A stretch of DNA of 32,548 bases from positions 1 to 32,548 of the forward strand of contig JAGQIK010000453.1 of NCBI GenBank assembly GCA_020431405.1, written 5' to 3'. Of the stretch, positions 15,699 to 22,575 are shown piece after piece. The notes under the pieces were generated by a model. The model was given only the letters and a program-made list of their open reading frames with translations, searched no databases and was not told the origin of the DNA. Every line of letters starts with the position of its first letter. The first letter of the stretch is position 1. Origin of the DNA: Myxococcales bacterium. GTDB taxonomy: Bacteria > Myxococcota_A > Polyangia > GCA-2747355. A program made the translations under genes and the position numbers.

Positions 15699-17254
15699 AG
15701 CGCTTCGCGCTCGCCCTGCTCGTCCTCGCGGTCCTCGCGACGCCCGCGCGCGCCGAGGTGCAGCGCTACGCGATCATCATCGGCAACAACATCGGCAGCA
15801 AGCGCCGCACCCCGCTGCGTTTCGCCGAGTCCGACGCCAAGAAGATGTTCGCCGTGCTCACCGCAGCTGGGCATTTTTCGCAGCGCGATACCGTGCTTCA
15901 CCTCGGCGCATCGGCCAACGAGGTCTGGCAGAGCCTACAGCGCACCGAGCGCACGCTCGAGCGGCGCGCGGCCAAGGGAGCTGCCCGCTCGCTGCTGCTG
16001 ATCTACTACTCGGGGCACGCCAGCCGCACCGCCCTCGAGCTCGGCGCGAGCACGCTGCCCTTCGCCAAGCTGCGCGCGTTCATCAAGCGCTGCAAGGCCA
16101 CCGTGCGCGTAGCGGTGATCGACGCCTGCCAGAGCGGCCAGCTCGTCGCGTCCAAGGGCGGCACACCCGGGCCGGGCTATCGCATCTCGTTGGCCGATCA
16201 CATGTCGTCCAAGGGCTACGCGATCATCACCTCGAGCACCGAGAGCGAGCTCAGCCAAGAATCGGCCGCCGTGCGCGGCTCGACGTTCACGCACCACTTT
16301 GTCTCGGCACTGCGCGGCGCCGCCGACGACTCGGGCGACGACAAGGTCACCCTCGACGAAGCTTATCGCTACGCCTACTCGCGCACGGTGGCACACACCG
16401 CCGCGCAGCTCGGCGGCGGACAGCACCCGATGTACGACTTCAAGCTTTCCGGCCGCGGCGACATCGTGCTCACGCAGCCCAAGACGCTGCGCTCCGGTCT
16501 GCGCTTTCGCGCGCGCCGCGGCGGCCGGCTGCTGGTGCTCTCGAAGGACCGCGAGCGGGTCATCGGCGAGTTCGCGGCGCGAAGCGGCGCGGCGCTGCGC
16601 GTGGCGCTGCGACCGGGCGACTACTGGGTCTATCTCGTCGCACGCCGCAACGTGCTGCGCGGGAAGGTCTCCGTGCGCGCCGACCAGCTGCAGGACCTCG
16701 GCGAAGCCGCGCTCTCGCGCTTCACGCCGCGCACCAGCGTCGCCAAGGGCGGCCTCTTCGCGCCAGCGCCGATGCATCGTGTCTCGGGCGGCTTTCTCGT
16801 GCGCCGCATGCCCCTCGACGGCGCCGTGCTGGCCTTCGGCGGCGCGCTCTCGTACGGCATCGAGTTTCCCAACGACCTGCAGCCGGCGATCACCATCACC
16901 GCCGCGACGGCGCCCGACGCGGGCCTCTCCGAAGGCTACTTCGAGGTCGGCGCGCATCTCGGCGCCAGCTACACCTGGCTGCGCGCGTGGCGCCAGCGTC
17001 TCGCCTTCTACGTCGAGCTTCGCGCCGGCTACGAGCTGCTCGGCCAGGCCAAACGCGACGACCAAGCGCGCTACACCTCGAGCTTCAGCTACTTCGGCGG
17101 CGCCGGCGTGCGCTTTCCCATCGCCTCGCGCCTCGGCGCGCAGATCGGCGGCGGCGCCGGCGGCAGGCTCTTCGAGCTGCGCGGTCAGGGATGGCAGCAC
17201 CGCCTCGATCTGCAGGCCGTCGCCAGCCTGCTGTGGCAGTGGAGTTTTCGCTAG
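15695..17254 (+). CDS. Secreted caspase-like (C14) protein with barrel-like C-terminus
   Basis: The 519-residue product has a signal peptide (1-21, ending ATPARA), then a caspase-fold domain to about residue 255. The dyad is visible: His108 in YYSGHAS and Cys145 in VIDACQSGQ, followed by TSSTESELSQES and TFTHHFVSALRG. Residues 260-360 form a small beta-rich region with LRPGDYWVYLV. Residues about 370-519 alternate polar and hydrophobic in short strands rich in Gly and Tyr, suggesting an outer-membrane or periplasmic beta-barrel. Arg/Lys-directed cleavage is the family norm. It starts by GTGA overlap with the anti-sigma gene; GTG at 15689 is an alternative. The stop shares CTAG with the stop of the convergent gene. 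Such proteins usually act in the cytoplasm, so an exported one is odd. Confidence 0.87.
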   Translation: MKRFALALLVLAVLATPARAEVQRYAIIIGNNIGSKRRTPLRFAESDAKKMFAVLTAAGHFSQRDTVLHLGASANEVWQSLQRTERTLERRAAKGAARSLLLIYYSGHASRTALELGASTLPFAKLRAFIKRCKATVRVAVIDACQSGQLVASKGGTPGPGYRISLADHMSSKGYAIITSSTESELSQESAAVRGSTFTHHFVSALRGAADDSGDDKVTLDEAYRYAYSRTVAHTAAQLGGGQHPMYDFKLSGRGDIVLTQPKTLRSGLRFRARRGGRLLVLSKDRERVIGEFAARSGAALRVALRPGDYWVYLVARRNVLRGKVSVRADQLQDLGEAALSRFTPRTSVAKGGLFAPAPMHRVSGGFLVRRMPLDGAVLAFGGALSYGIEFPNDLQPAITITAATAPDAGLSEGYFEVGAHLGASYTWLRAWRQRLAFYVELRAGYELLGQAKRDDQARYTSSFSYFGGAGVRFPIASRLGAQIGGGAGGRLFELRGQGWQHRLDLQAVASLLWQWSFR

Positions 17255-19047
17255 CGGTACGAGACGCTCCACAGGTCGAGATCGAAGTACTGCAGCGTCA
17301 CGCCGCCCACGTCGATCGTGCGGCGAACGCGCTCGGTCCACCACAGCATCACCTCGCCGCTGGGCTGCGTCGCGATGTTGCTCGCGGGAAAGCTCACCGT
17401 GCCCACTGGGTGACGCGAGACATCGCGCGGGTTGGACCAGCTCGCGCTGCCGTCTGGCCGCTCGCGCAGGCTCACGACGTCCTCGCTGCCGCGCGCCTCG
17501 ACACTCGCCAACAGCGGCGCGCCGGCCGGCCTGACGGCCGAGGCGTGCGCCGCGCCCGTGCCGATCAGCGGCAGCTGCTCGGGCGCCTGCCACTGCTTGG
17601 TCTCGGCGCGGTAGCTCGCCGCGAACACGCCCCCCTGCTCGTGCCAGCTGGCAAACGCATCGCCCGAGCTGGCCACCGCGATGTGCGCGCGGTCGAGCGC
17701 GGCGGTGCCGGCGCGCTGCACGATCTGCTGCGGTGACGACCAGCCCTCCTTTTCGGAGCTGCGCGCGAGCGCCCAGAGCGTCGTCTCTCGGCTGCCGCTC
17801 TCGATCCAGACGAAGAACGTCGCGCCGCTGTGATCGGTCGCCAGCTGCAGCGCCTCGACCGAAGGTGAAAGCTCGGAGACGGCCGTGTCGTCGCGCACCG
17901 CGTCGCCGTCGAGAATCGCCACGCGCAGAAAGACCGTCGAGAGCATCGACGTGGCGTAGTAGACGCGCGTCTCGCCGCTCGCCCGTGCGAGCGCCACCAC
18001 CGCGAGCACCGTGCGCTTGTCGTCGCTGCGCAGCACCGCCGCGCCGTCGCCGCTGAAGCGATGCGCGCGCAGGTCATAGCGCCGGTGCGTCACGACGTTG
18101 TTCGAGGGCGTCTGCACGTCGCGCTCGAGCCACGTCACGTCGAGCCCCTGCGCCGGATCGATCGCACAGCGCGCCTGCGAGAGCTCGCGCGTCGTGCTGT
18201 GCGCCAGCGCCTCGGCCTCGCCCCACGCCTGCGCCTTGGCGTCGAAGCGCGCCAGCAGCAGCTGGTCGTCGCCGCCGAGGTCGCGCTGCTGCCAGACGAG
18301 ATAGCCGTCGCCGCCGCGCTCGAAGGCCAAACACCAGATCGCCAGCCCGTGCTCGACCTTGGGCGCCGCCACGCGATGGCTGCGCTTCCACGTCTTGCCG
18401 TCGTCACCTTGCACCGCCACGACGATGGCTTGCGGCTGCAGCGTCTTGACCTGTCCGCTGAAGGTCTGCGTGTCCTCGAGCCACGCCGTCCAGCTGCGCC
18501 CCTGGTAGTCGGCGGCGACCTGCATCTGAAAGCCGTCGGCGTGCGACTCGATGCGGCCGAGCTTCTGCGCCACGCCCAGCGTGGCGCTCGCCGTGCTGAA
18601 CGACCAGACGACCGCCGCCTCGAGCGTGGCACCGTTGACGCCGCGGATCGCCTCGCTGATCGTCACCTCGTAGCGCTGGTCGAGCCTCAGCGGAAGCTCG
18701 GGCTCGAAGTGCACGGTGCGGCCGTCGATCGTGAACGTGCCGGCCACGTCGTGTCCCGCCGTGTCGCGCAGCGCGAAGCCGAGGCCAAGCGACGCGCGCG
18801 CGATGGCCTCGTTGAACGTCATCGACAGCGGCGCCGTGGGCGACGCCTTGTCGCTGTCGCGCGCCGGCCGCGCCTCGAGCAGCTCCAACGTGGCCGTGCC
18901 CTCGTCGATCCCCGGGTTATTGCAGGCGCTTAGCGCCACCACCAACAGCAGCGCCGCGGCGCGGCGAAAAAAGCGCGCGGCCCGGTTCTCACCGACAGGT
19001 GCGCCGGTGTCTGTGTCAGCAACCTCGGGACGCAAGGAGTACCCCAT
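17251..19047 (-). CDS. Lipoprotein with bacterial Ig-like domain and sialidase-like repeats
   Basis: A 598-residue surface lipoprotein. ALLLVVALSAC gives a good lipobox (LSAC, Cys42). Residues about 50-150 resemble the Big_5 (SbsA Ig-like) domain: SPTAPLSMTFNEAI, then LRLDQRYEVTISEAI and VVWSFSTA. The rest looks like a beta-propeller with an Asp-box-type DDGKTW near residue 216 and repeated tryptophan-centred strands such as SWTAWLED, GYLVWQQ and ATFFVWIES. That is the fold of sialidase and BNR-repeat proteins, but no catalytic set could be confirmed. The ATG at 19047 overlaps the start codon of the divergent gene (CATG) and has only a poor ribosome site; a TTG 12 nt downstream is an alternative, so the start is uncertain. 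Its stop overlaps the caspase gene stop. Confidence 0.8.
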   Translation of the reverse strand: MGYSLRPEVADTDTGAPVGENRAARFFRRAAALLLVVALSACNNPGIDEGTATLELLEARPARDSDKASPTAPLSMTFNEAIARASLGLGFALRDTAGHDVAGTFTIDGRTVHFEPELPLRLDQRYEVTISEAIRGVNGATLEAAVVWSFSTASATLGVAQKLGRIESHADGFQMQVAADYQGRSWTAWLEDTQTFSGQVKTLQPQAIVVAVQGDDGKTWKRSHRVAAPKVEHGLAIWCLAFERGGDGYLVWQQRDLGGDDQLLLARFDAKAQAWGEAEALAHSTTRELSQARCAIDPAQGLDVTWLERDVQTPSNNVVTHRRYDLRAHRFSGDGAAVLRSDDKRTVLAVVALARASGETRVYYATSMLSTVFLRVAILDGDAVRDDTAVSELSPSVEALQLATDHSGATFFVWIESGSRETTLWALARSSEKEGWSSPQQIVQRAGTAALDRAHIAVASSGDAFASWHEQGGVFAASYRAETKQWQAPEQLPLIGTGAAHASAVRPAGAPLLASVEARGSEDVVSLRERPDGSASWSNPRDVSRHPVGTVSFPASNIATQPSGEVMLWWTERVRRTIDVGGVTLQYFDLDLWSVSYR

Positions 19048-19756
19048 GACCCTACGCTCTACAACTCGCCGCGGACGACGGCTCCGCGGCCTGGCAATTG
19101 TTCTCGCCGCGGTGCTCCTCGCCAGCGGCTGTGGCACTGATGGTGACACGAAGCCGGCGACAGATGCGGCGATAGCCGACAGCACGACGCGCGCTGACGC
19201 GGCGCCCGCGCGAGACACGTCGTCGACGGGCGACAGCGCCGTCGACAACGACGCCGCACCGCCGCCCAAACAGGATGCGGCGCCCACGCCCGACAAGGGC
19301 GTCACAGCCGACAAGGGCATCACGCCCGACACGCAGAAGCCCGACACCGCACCGCCCTGCAACAGCGCGCTCGAAGGCGCCTACTCGGCGTCGTTTTCGC
19401 TCGAGGCCGTGGAGAAGGTCGGCAGCATCGTCGTCAACAAGATGGCCTGCAGCGGCACGCTCAGCGCGACGCACGCGTGCAGTCAGCAGCCCGTGCTGCA
19501 GGGCACCTACACCTGCGTCTACCCCAAAGGCCTGACGCTCTTCGACAAGAACCAGAGCGGCACCATCAGCGCCACCATCGCCGCCGACGGCACGCTCAGC
19601 GGCACCATCAAGCACGCCTACGCGAGCTCGCTGACGCGCAGCTACAAGGTCACCGGCAGCGTCGCCGCGGGCGGCGCGATCACGGGCTCCGGCAGCGGCT
19701 CGTTGCTGCCCAACCCACAGTCCGCCGTGCCCTGGAAAGTGACCTTCTCGTTCTAG
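19046..19756 (+). CDS. Lipoprotein with Asp/Ala/Pro-rich linker and beta-rich C-terminus
   Basis: A 236-residue lipoprotein; LLASGC gives Cys at about 29. An arginine-rich N-region (RSTTRRGRRLRG) precedes the hydrophobic core. Residues 30-108 are a disordered linker of repeated Asp-Ala-Ala-Pro and Pro-Asp-Lys-Gly units, typical of myxobacterial surface lipoproteins. The C-terminal 125 residues have four Cys and repeated GTISATI, GTLSGTIKH and SYKVTGSV strands, suggesting a small beta-sandwich or half barrel. No function is recognised. AAGGAG ends 6 nt before the ATG, so the start is secure. The start overlaps that of the minus-strand gene, meaning each promoter must lie inside the other gene or its 5' end. 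Confidence 0.78.
   Translation: MTLRSTTRRGRRLRGLAIVLAAVLLASGCGTDGDTKPATDAAIADSTTRADAAPARDTSSTGDSAVDNDAAPPPKQDAAPTPDKGVTADKGITPDTQKPDTAPPCNSALEGAYSASFSLEAVEKVGSIVVNKMACSGTLSATHACSQQPVLQGTYTCVYPKGLTLFDKNQSGTISATIAADGTLSGTIKHAYASSLTRSYKVTGSVAAGGAITGSGSGSLLPNPQSAVPWKVTFSF
19065..19091 (+). repeat. Hairpin element, copy 2 (inside the start of a lipoprotein gene)
   Basis: CCGCGGA at 19069-19075 pairs with TCCGCGG at 19083-19089 around a 7-nt loop, CGACGGC. The 27-nt segment differs from 11479-11504 only by one extra G. Here it lies in codons 7-16 of the lipoprotein gene and encodes the Arg-rich N-region, so a purely coding origin of the similarity cannot be excluded. Confidence 0.5.
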
Positions 19757-19778
19757 CAGCCAAGCGAGGAATACGACG

Positions 19779-19814
19779 ATGACGATCAGAACGACGATCA
19801 GAATGACGATCCTG
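19779..19814 (+). repeat. Three 12-nt tandem units at the start of a lipoprotein gene
   Basis: Units ATGACGATCAGA, ACGACGATCAGA and ATGACGATCCTG follow without a gap and encode Met-Thr-Ile-Arg, Thr-Thr-Ile-Arg and Met-Thr-Ile-Leu. Because the unit is four codons, copy changes would lengthen or shorten the charged N-region of the signal peptide without a frameshift. Two in-frame ATG codons (19779 and 19803) result. Confidence 0.7.
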
Positions 19815-20546
19815 CTCGCGGCCGTGCTGGCGCTGGCCAGCGCGTGCGGCGAAGACAACAACAACACGCCGAGCACGACGCAAGACGGCAGCGTCGCGAA
19901 CGCCGACGGCACGCCGCCGCCGACACCCGACACCGGCAGCAGCGACAGCACCGCCGACAGCGGGCCGCCGCCGCTCACGTCCAAGTACACCGTCGCCGTG
20001 CTGCGCTTCGCCAGCGCGCACAAGGCGGGCCTCAGCTGCAGCTCGCTGTGCGCCGTCGAGAAAGGCAAGTGCGCCGACGCCAGCTCCGAGGTGCAGGGCG
20101 AGTACGCCACCTGCTACGGCAAGGCGCCCTACTACATCCCACGCGCCTGGTACGAGATCGGCAACAGCAGCACCAGCGATCAGCTCGAGTGCAACGACAT
20201 CGTGCCGCCGACCAAGAAGGGCGGCCTCTTCGGCACCACCGTGCACGAGTTCGTGCAGTTCGACTGCTGCTGCCTGCTTCGCGAGACGCAGTGGCTGGCC
20301 AACGACATCAAGAGCCCCAAGAGCTGCAGCGAGGTGTGCAAGGCGCGCGGGCTCGAGTGCGGCTCGCACGACCGCTGTCGCGACATCCCCTCGTTGTGCA
20401 GCAAGTCGTTCCCCGAGTTCTTCGTGCAGAGCATGGCCACTTATGGCGAAGACCCCAAGACCGGCAAGGGCATGCTGACCTTCCCCACCTGCGACGAGGT
20501 CCCCGCCACCAACCGCCTCGAGTCACACCGCTGCGTCTGTCTCTGA
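19779..20546 (+). CDS. Cys-rich lipoprotein of unknown function
   Basis: The product is 255 residues, with lipobox LASAC (Cys23) after a signal peptide whose N-region is the tandem MTIR-TTIR-MTIL repeat. A linker rich in Asp, Thr and Pro (25-66) leads to a domain of about 185 residues with around 19 Cys, including CSSLC, CCCLL, CSEVC and CVCL. It would be stabilised by disulfides outside the cytoplasm. I recognise no family; WYEIGNSST and TTVHEFVQFDCCC are visible anchors for a search. GAGGA lies 8 nt before the ATG at 19779; the ATG at 19803 is possible but lacks a site. It follows the previous lipoprotein by 22 nt and may be in one operon with it. Confidence 0.78.
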   Translation: MTIRTTIRMTILLAAVLALASACGEDNNNTPSTTQDGSVANADGTPPPTPDTGSSDSTADSGPPPLTSKYTVAVLRFASAHKAGLSCSSLCAVEKGKCADASSEVQGEYATCYGKAPYYIPRAWYEIGNSSTSDQLECNDIVPPTKKGGLFGTTVHEFVQFDCCCLLRETQWLANDIKSPKSCSEVCKARGLECGSHDRCRDIPSLCSKSFPEFFVQSMATYGEDPKTGKGMLTFPTCDEVPATNRLESHRCVCL

Positions 20547-20560
20547 GCATCGCCGCGAGC

Positions 20561-20569
20561 TGCTAAGAT
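20561..20569 (+). promoter_or_regulatory. Extended -10 promoter element of the toxin-remnant operon
   Basis: TG at 20561-20562, one base, then TAAGAT at 20564-20569 (4 of 6 to TATAAT). It ends 6 nt before GTG 20576, so the mRNA would be nearly leaderless. It lies just after the stop of the preceding lipoprotein gene. Confidence 0.4.
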
Positions 20570-20575
20570 CGGCGC

Positions 20576-20737
20576 GTGGACCTCAGCGAAGAGTTCGGCC
20601 GCATCATCGGCGCGCTCAACGACGCGCACATCGAGTACGCGGTGATCAGCCGCGACGCATTGATCGCCATGAAGGTCTGGGCCGGCCGACCACAAGACGC
20701 CGCGGACGTGCAGCGCCTGCAAGAGAGCGATCGATGA
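20576..20737 (+). pseudogene. Internally deleted nucleotidyltransferase (MNT/AbiEii-type toxin) remnant
   Basis: The 53-codon frame joins two ends of a much longer family. The first part, DLSEEFGRIIGALNDAHIEYAV, matches the N-terminal helix and first strand of MNT/AbiEii-type nucleotidyltransferases. The second, ISRDALIAMKVWAGRPQDAADV, matches their C-terminal segment (usually LIAMKRAAGRPKDLADV). The catalytic GSx(n)DxD region, about 100-150 residues, is missing, and the frame remains open across the junction near codon 23-24. An active toxin is therefore not expected. A short translated product is possible because the frame is intact and its stop overlaps the next ATG (ATGA). It could instead be a genuine minimal protein, but the exact family ends argue for deletion. 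Confidence 0.62.
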
Positions 20738-20970
20738 GCGTCGACATGTCAGCCGCGGCGATCTCGGCGCGCATTCGCGAGGTCGCCGATCGATCGGACT
20801 TGCACCTCGAGCGTATGGGCGAGGCGAAGGTGGACTACTCGCCGGCGGCGATCAGCGCGCGCATCCGCGAGGCCGCGCAGCTTCTGCGGCTCTGCCAGTC
20901 GCTGGGAAAAGCGAAGCTAGCGGCGGCCGCTGCGGCGATGACGACGGCCGACGAGCGCGAGCAGCCCTAG
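20734..20970 (+). CDS. Small partner (putative antitoxin) of the nucleotidyltransferase remnant
   Basis: The 78-residue protein contains the segment AAISARIRE twice, at 8-16 and 38-46, exactly 30 residues apart, with AKVDYSP between them. Short proteins of this type (two helical repeats, an AKVDxSP core, then an LRLCxxL segment) occur next to AbiEii-type nucleotidyltransferase genes in related genomes, as I recall it; they are candidate antitoxins. The ATGA overlap with the preceding frame supports an original two-gene operon. The last 54 nt overlap the 3' end of the convergent protease gene, so its Ala-rich tail may be a late extension. A retained antitoxin without toxin could protect against a toxin elsewhere in the genome. 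Confidence 0.62.
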   Translation: MSVDMSAAAISARIREVADRSDLHLERMGEAKVDYSPAAISARIREAAQLLRLCQSLGKAKLAAAAAAMTTADEREQP

Positions 20971-22401
20971 GGCGAGCAGCCCGAGCAGCAGCGAGGCGTC
21001 GGGGGCGGCGTTGGCGCCGACGGCGCAGCCGGCAGCTTGCGAGCCGTCGAAGGCGGCCATCACGCACACGCTGCGACCGTCACGCTGCTCGCAGCGCGCG
21101 CCGTCAGCGCAGGGGCGCTGCGCGTCGCAGGTGCGCGTGCAGACCGAGTCGTTTCCGAGGCCGCGCGCGCACAGGCCGCTAGCGCAGGCGTCGGCGCTGG
21201 TGCAGCTCGCGCCGTAGCCGAGCATCTCGGGGCCGAGCTTGCACATGCTGTCGCGGCACTCGTAGCCAGCGGGGCAGACGGCGTCGCCGCCCGCGTCGCA
21301 GCGACGGGTGCAGAAGCGACCGTCGAGGCCGCCGTGGGCGCAAAGCTGCGTGCCGCAGTGCGCGTCGGCCGTGCAGGCGCCGCCGAACGGAACGGCCGCG
21401 CTGGCGTCCGACGTCTCGAACTTGACCGTGACGGTGGCGACGTTGCCGGCGCCATCCTCGGCGCTGATGCGCAGCGTGTGCGGGCCGGGGCCGAGCCCGA
21501 CGATGCCTACCTCGTAAGGCGGCGCCGTCGCGGCCGCCACGACCTCGTCGTCGACGCGGAAGATGACGCGCTTGACGCCCGTGCCCTCGTCGCGCGCGGC
21601 GACGGCGGCGTTGACCGCGTCGCGTGTCTGCGCGCCGACGGTGGGCGTGATGACCAGCAGCGAAGGCGCCGTGACGTCGGATGCGGGCGCCTGGCCGAGG
21701 TTGGCGTCGATCCAGCCGCTGAAGACGTCGACGCGCATGTCGTTGCCCTCGACGCCGCAGCCGCCGGCCTTGGTCGAGTGCACGCCGACGACGACGTTCT
21801 CGCCGCCGCGCTGCGCCAGGCTCGGACCACCGGAGTCGCCGTCACAGACGTTGCTGTTGCCGTAGACGGTGAACGTCTCGGCGCGTACCTTGCCGACCGT
21901 GTTCTCGCTCTTGCGTCGCACGCCGAAGCCGCCCGCGGCCTCGCCGACCTCGCCGAAGCCGACGAGCATGATCGGCTCGCCCTCGGTGAGCGGGTCGCGC
22001 GCGATGTCGATCGGGGTGACGTTGGTGACGGGCTTCTCGAGCTTGATCAGCGCGATGTCGGCGCGATTGCCGCCCGCGTAGTCGGGGTGGACGATCAGCT
22101 GCTCGGCGCGGTAGCGCGGCCCTTCGAGGCTGCCGATGTAGAAGGTGGCGTCGCTGCGATCGGCGACGCAGTGGCCGGCGGTAAGCACCACCGACGGGGC
22201 GATCAGCGTGCCGGAGCAACCCGAGGACGCGCCCGCAACGATGATGCCGACGGCGTCGAGGCCCGCAGCGCTGGAGCCGCCGACGATGGCCTGCTGGCTG
22301 CGCCCTACCTTCTCACTGGCCGCCTTCTCGGCGTCCAAACCGCATGCTGACAGCAGCAGCAGCGACGCGAGGACGGCGGTGAAGGCAGTGAAACGACGCA
22401 C
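20917..22401 (-). CDS. Trypsin-like serine protease lipoprotein with MYXO-CTERM-like tail
   Basis: This 494-residue S1-family protease has a lipobox LLSAC (Cys20) and an IVGG activation site at 39-42. The full triad is visible: His77 in LTAGHC, Asp115 in ADIALIKL, Ser190 in CDGDSGGP. An Ig-like domain at about 235-330 (DVTAPSLLVITP, then GPGPHTLRISAEDGAGN) and two Cys-rich modules (about 340-440) follow. The end has GCAVGANAA, a hydrophobic helix and RRHRRSGRR, like the MYXO-CTERM signal cut by myxosortase. A lipobox plus a sorting tail would give two anchors, so one is probably not used. The start is GTG with AAAGG 8 nt upstream. The 174 nt before it, towards lgt, hold a tandem repeat but no gene. 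Confidence 0.9.
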   Translation of the reverse strand: MRRFTAFTAVLASLLLLSACGLDAEKAASEKVGRSQQAIVGGSSAAGLDAVGIIVAGASSGCSGTLIAPSVVLTAGHCVADRSDATFYIGSLEGPRYRAEQLIVHPDYAGGNRADIALIKLEKPVTNVTPIDIARDPLTEGEPIMLVGFGEVGEAAGGFGVRRKSENTVGKVRAETFTVYGNSNVCDGDSGGPSLAQRGGENVVVGVHSTKAGGCGVEGNDMRVDVFSGWIDANLGQAPASDVTAPSLLVITPTVGAQTRDAVNAAVAARDEGTGVKRVIFRVDDEVVAAATAPPYEVGIVGLGPGPHTLRISAEDGAGNVATVTVKFETSDASAAVPFGGACTADAHCGTQLCAHGGLDGRFCTRRCDAGGDAVCPAGYECRDSMCKLGPEMLGYGASCTSADACASGLCARGLGNDSVCTRTCDAQRPCADGARCEQRDGRSVCVMAAFDGSQAAGCAVGANAAPDASLLLGLLALGLLALVGRRHRRSGRR

Positions 22402-22525
22402 AAACCTGGCCTTTGCAAGCAGCTGTCCAAAAACAAAGCGCCATCCTTACAACACTTTGTACCGAATGCCCAGCACTGTTTGCTGGCGGCGAGAGTTGCC
22501 GCTTCTTGCAATCTCGGCGGGTGGG

Positions 22526-22558
22526 CGGCCGTGCGGCGGCCGTGCGGCGGTCGCGCGG
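22526..22558 (+). repeat. 11-bp GC-rich tandem repeat
   Basis: CGGCCGTGCGG occurs at 22526-22536 and 22537-22547, and with two changes at 22548-22558. It lies 17 nt past the lgt stop codon, in the 174-nt gap upstream of the protease gene on the same strand. It may be slippage-prone; a role in expression is not shown. Confidence 0.6.
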
Positions 22559-22575
22559 CGGGGGCGGGAGGGCCG

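Noticed and set aside
21037-22350. Plus-strand frame of 437 codons over the protease gene
   Set aside because: Antisense to a gene with a complete trypsin triad; product is Ala/Arg/Asp-rich with no motif.
22526-22558. CRISPR-like array
   Set aside because: Units are 11 bp, contiguous and without spacers.
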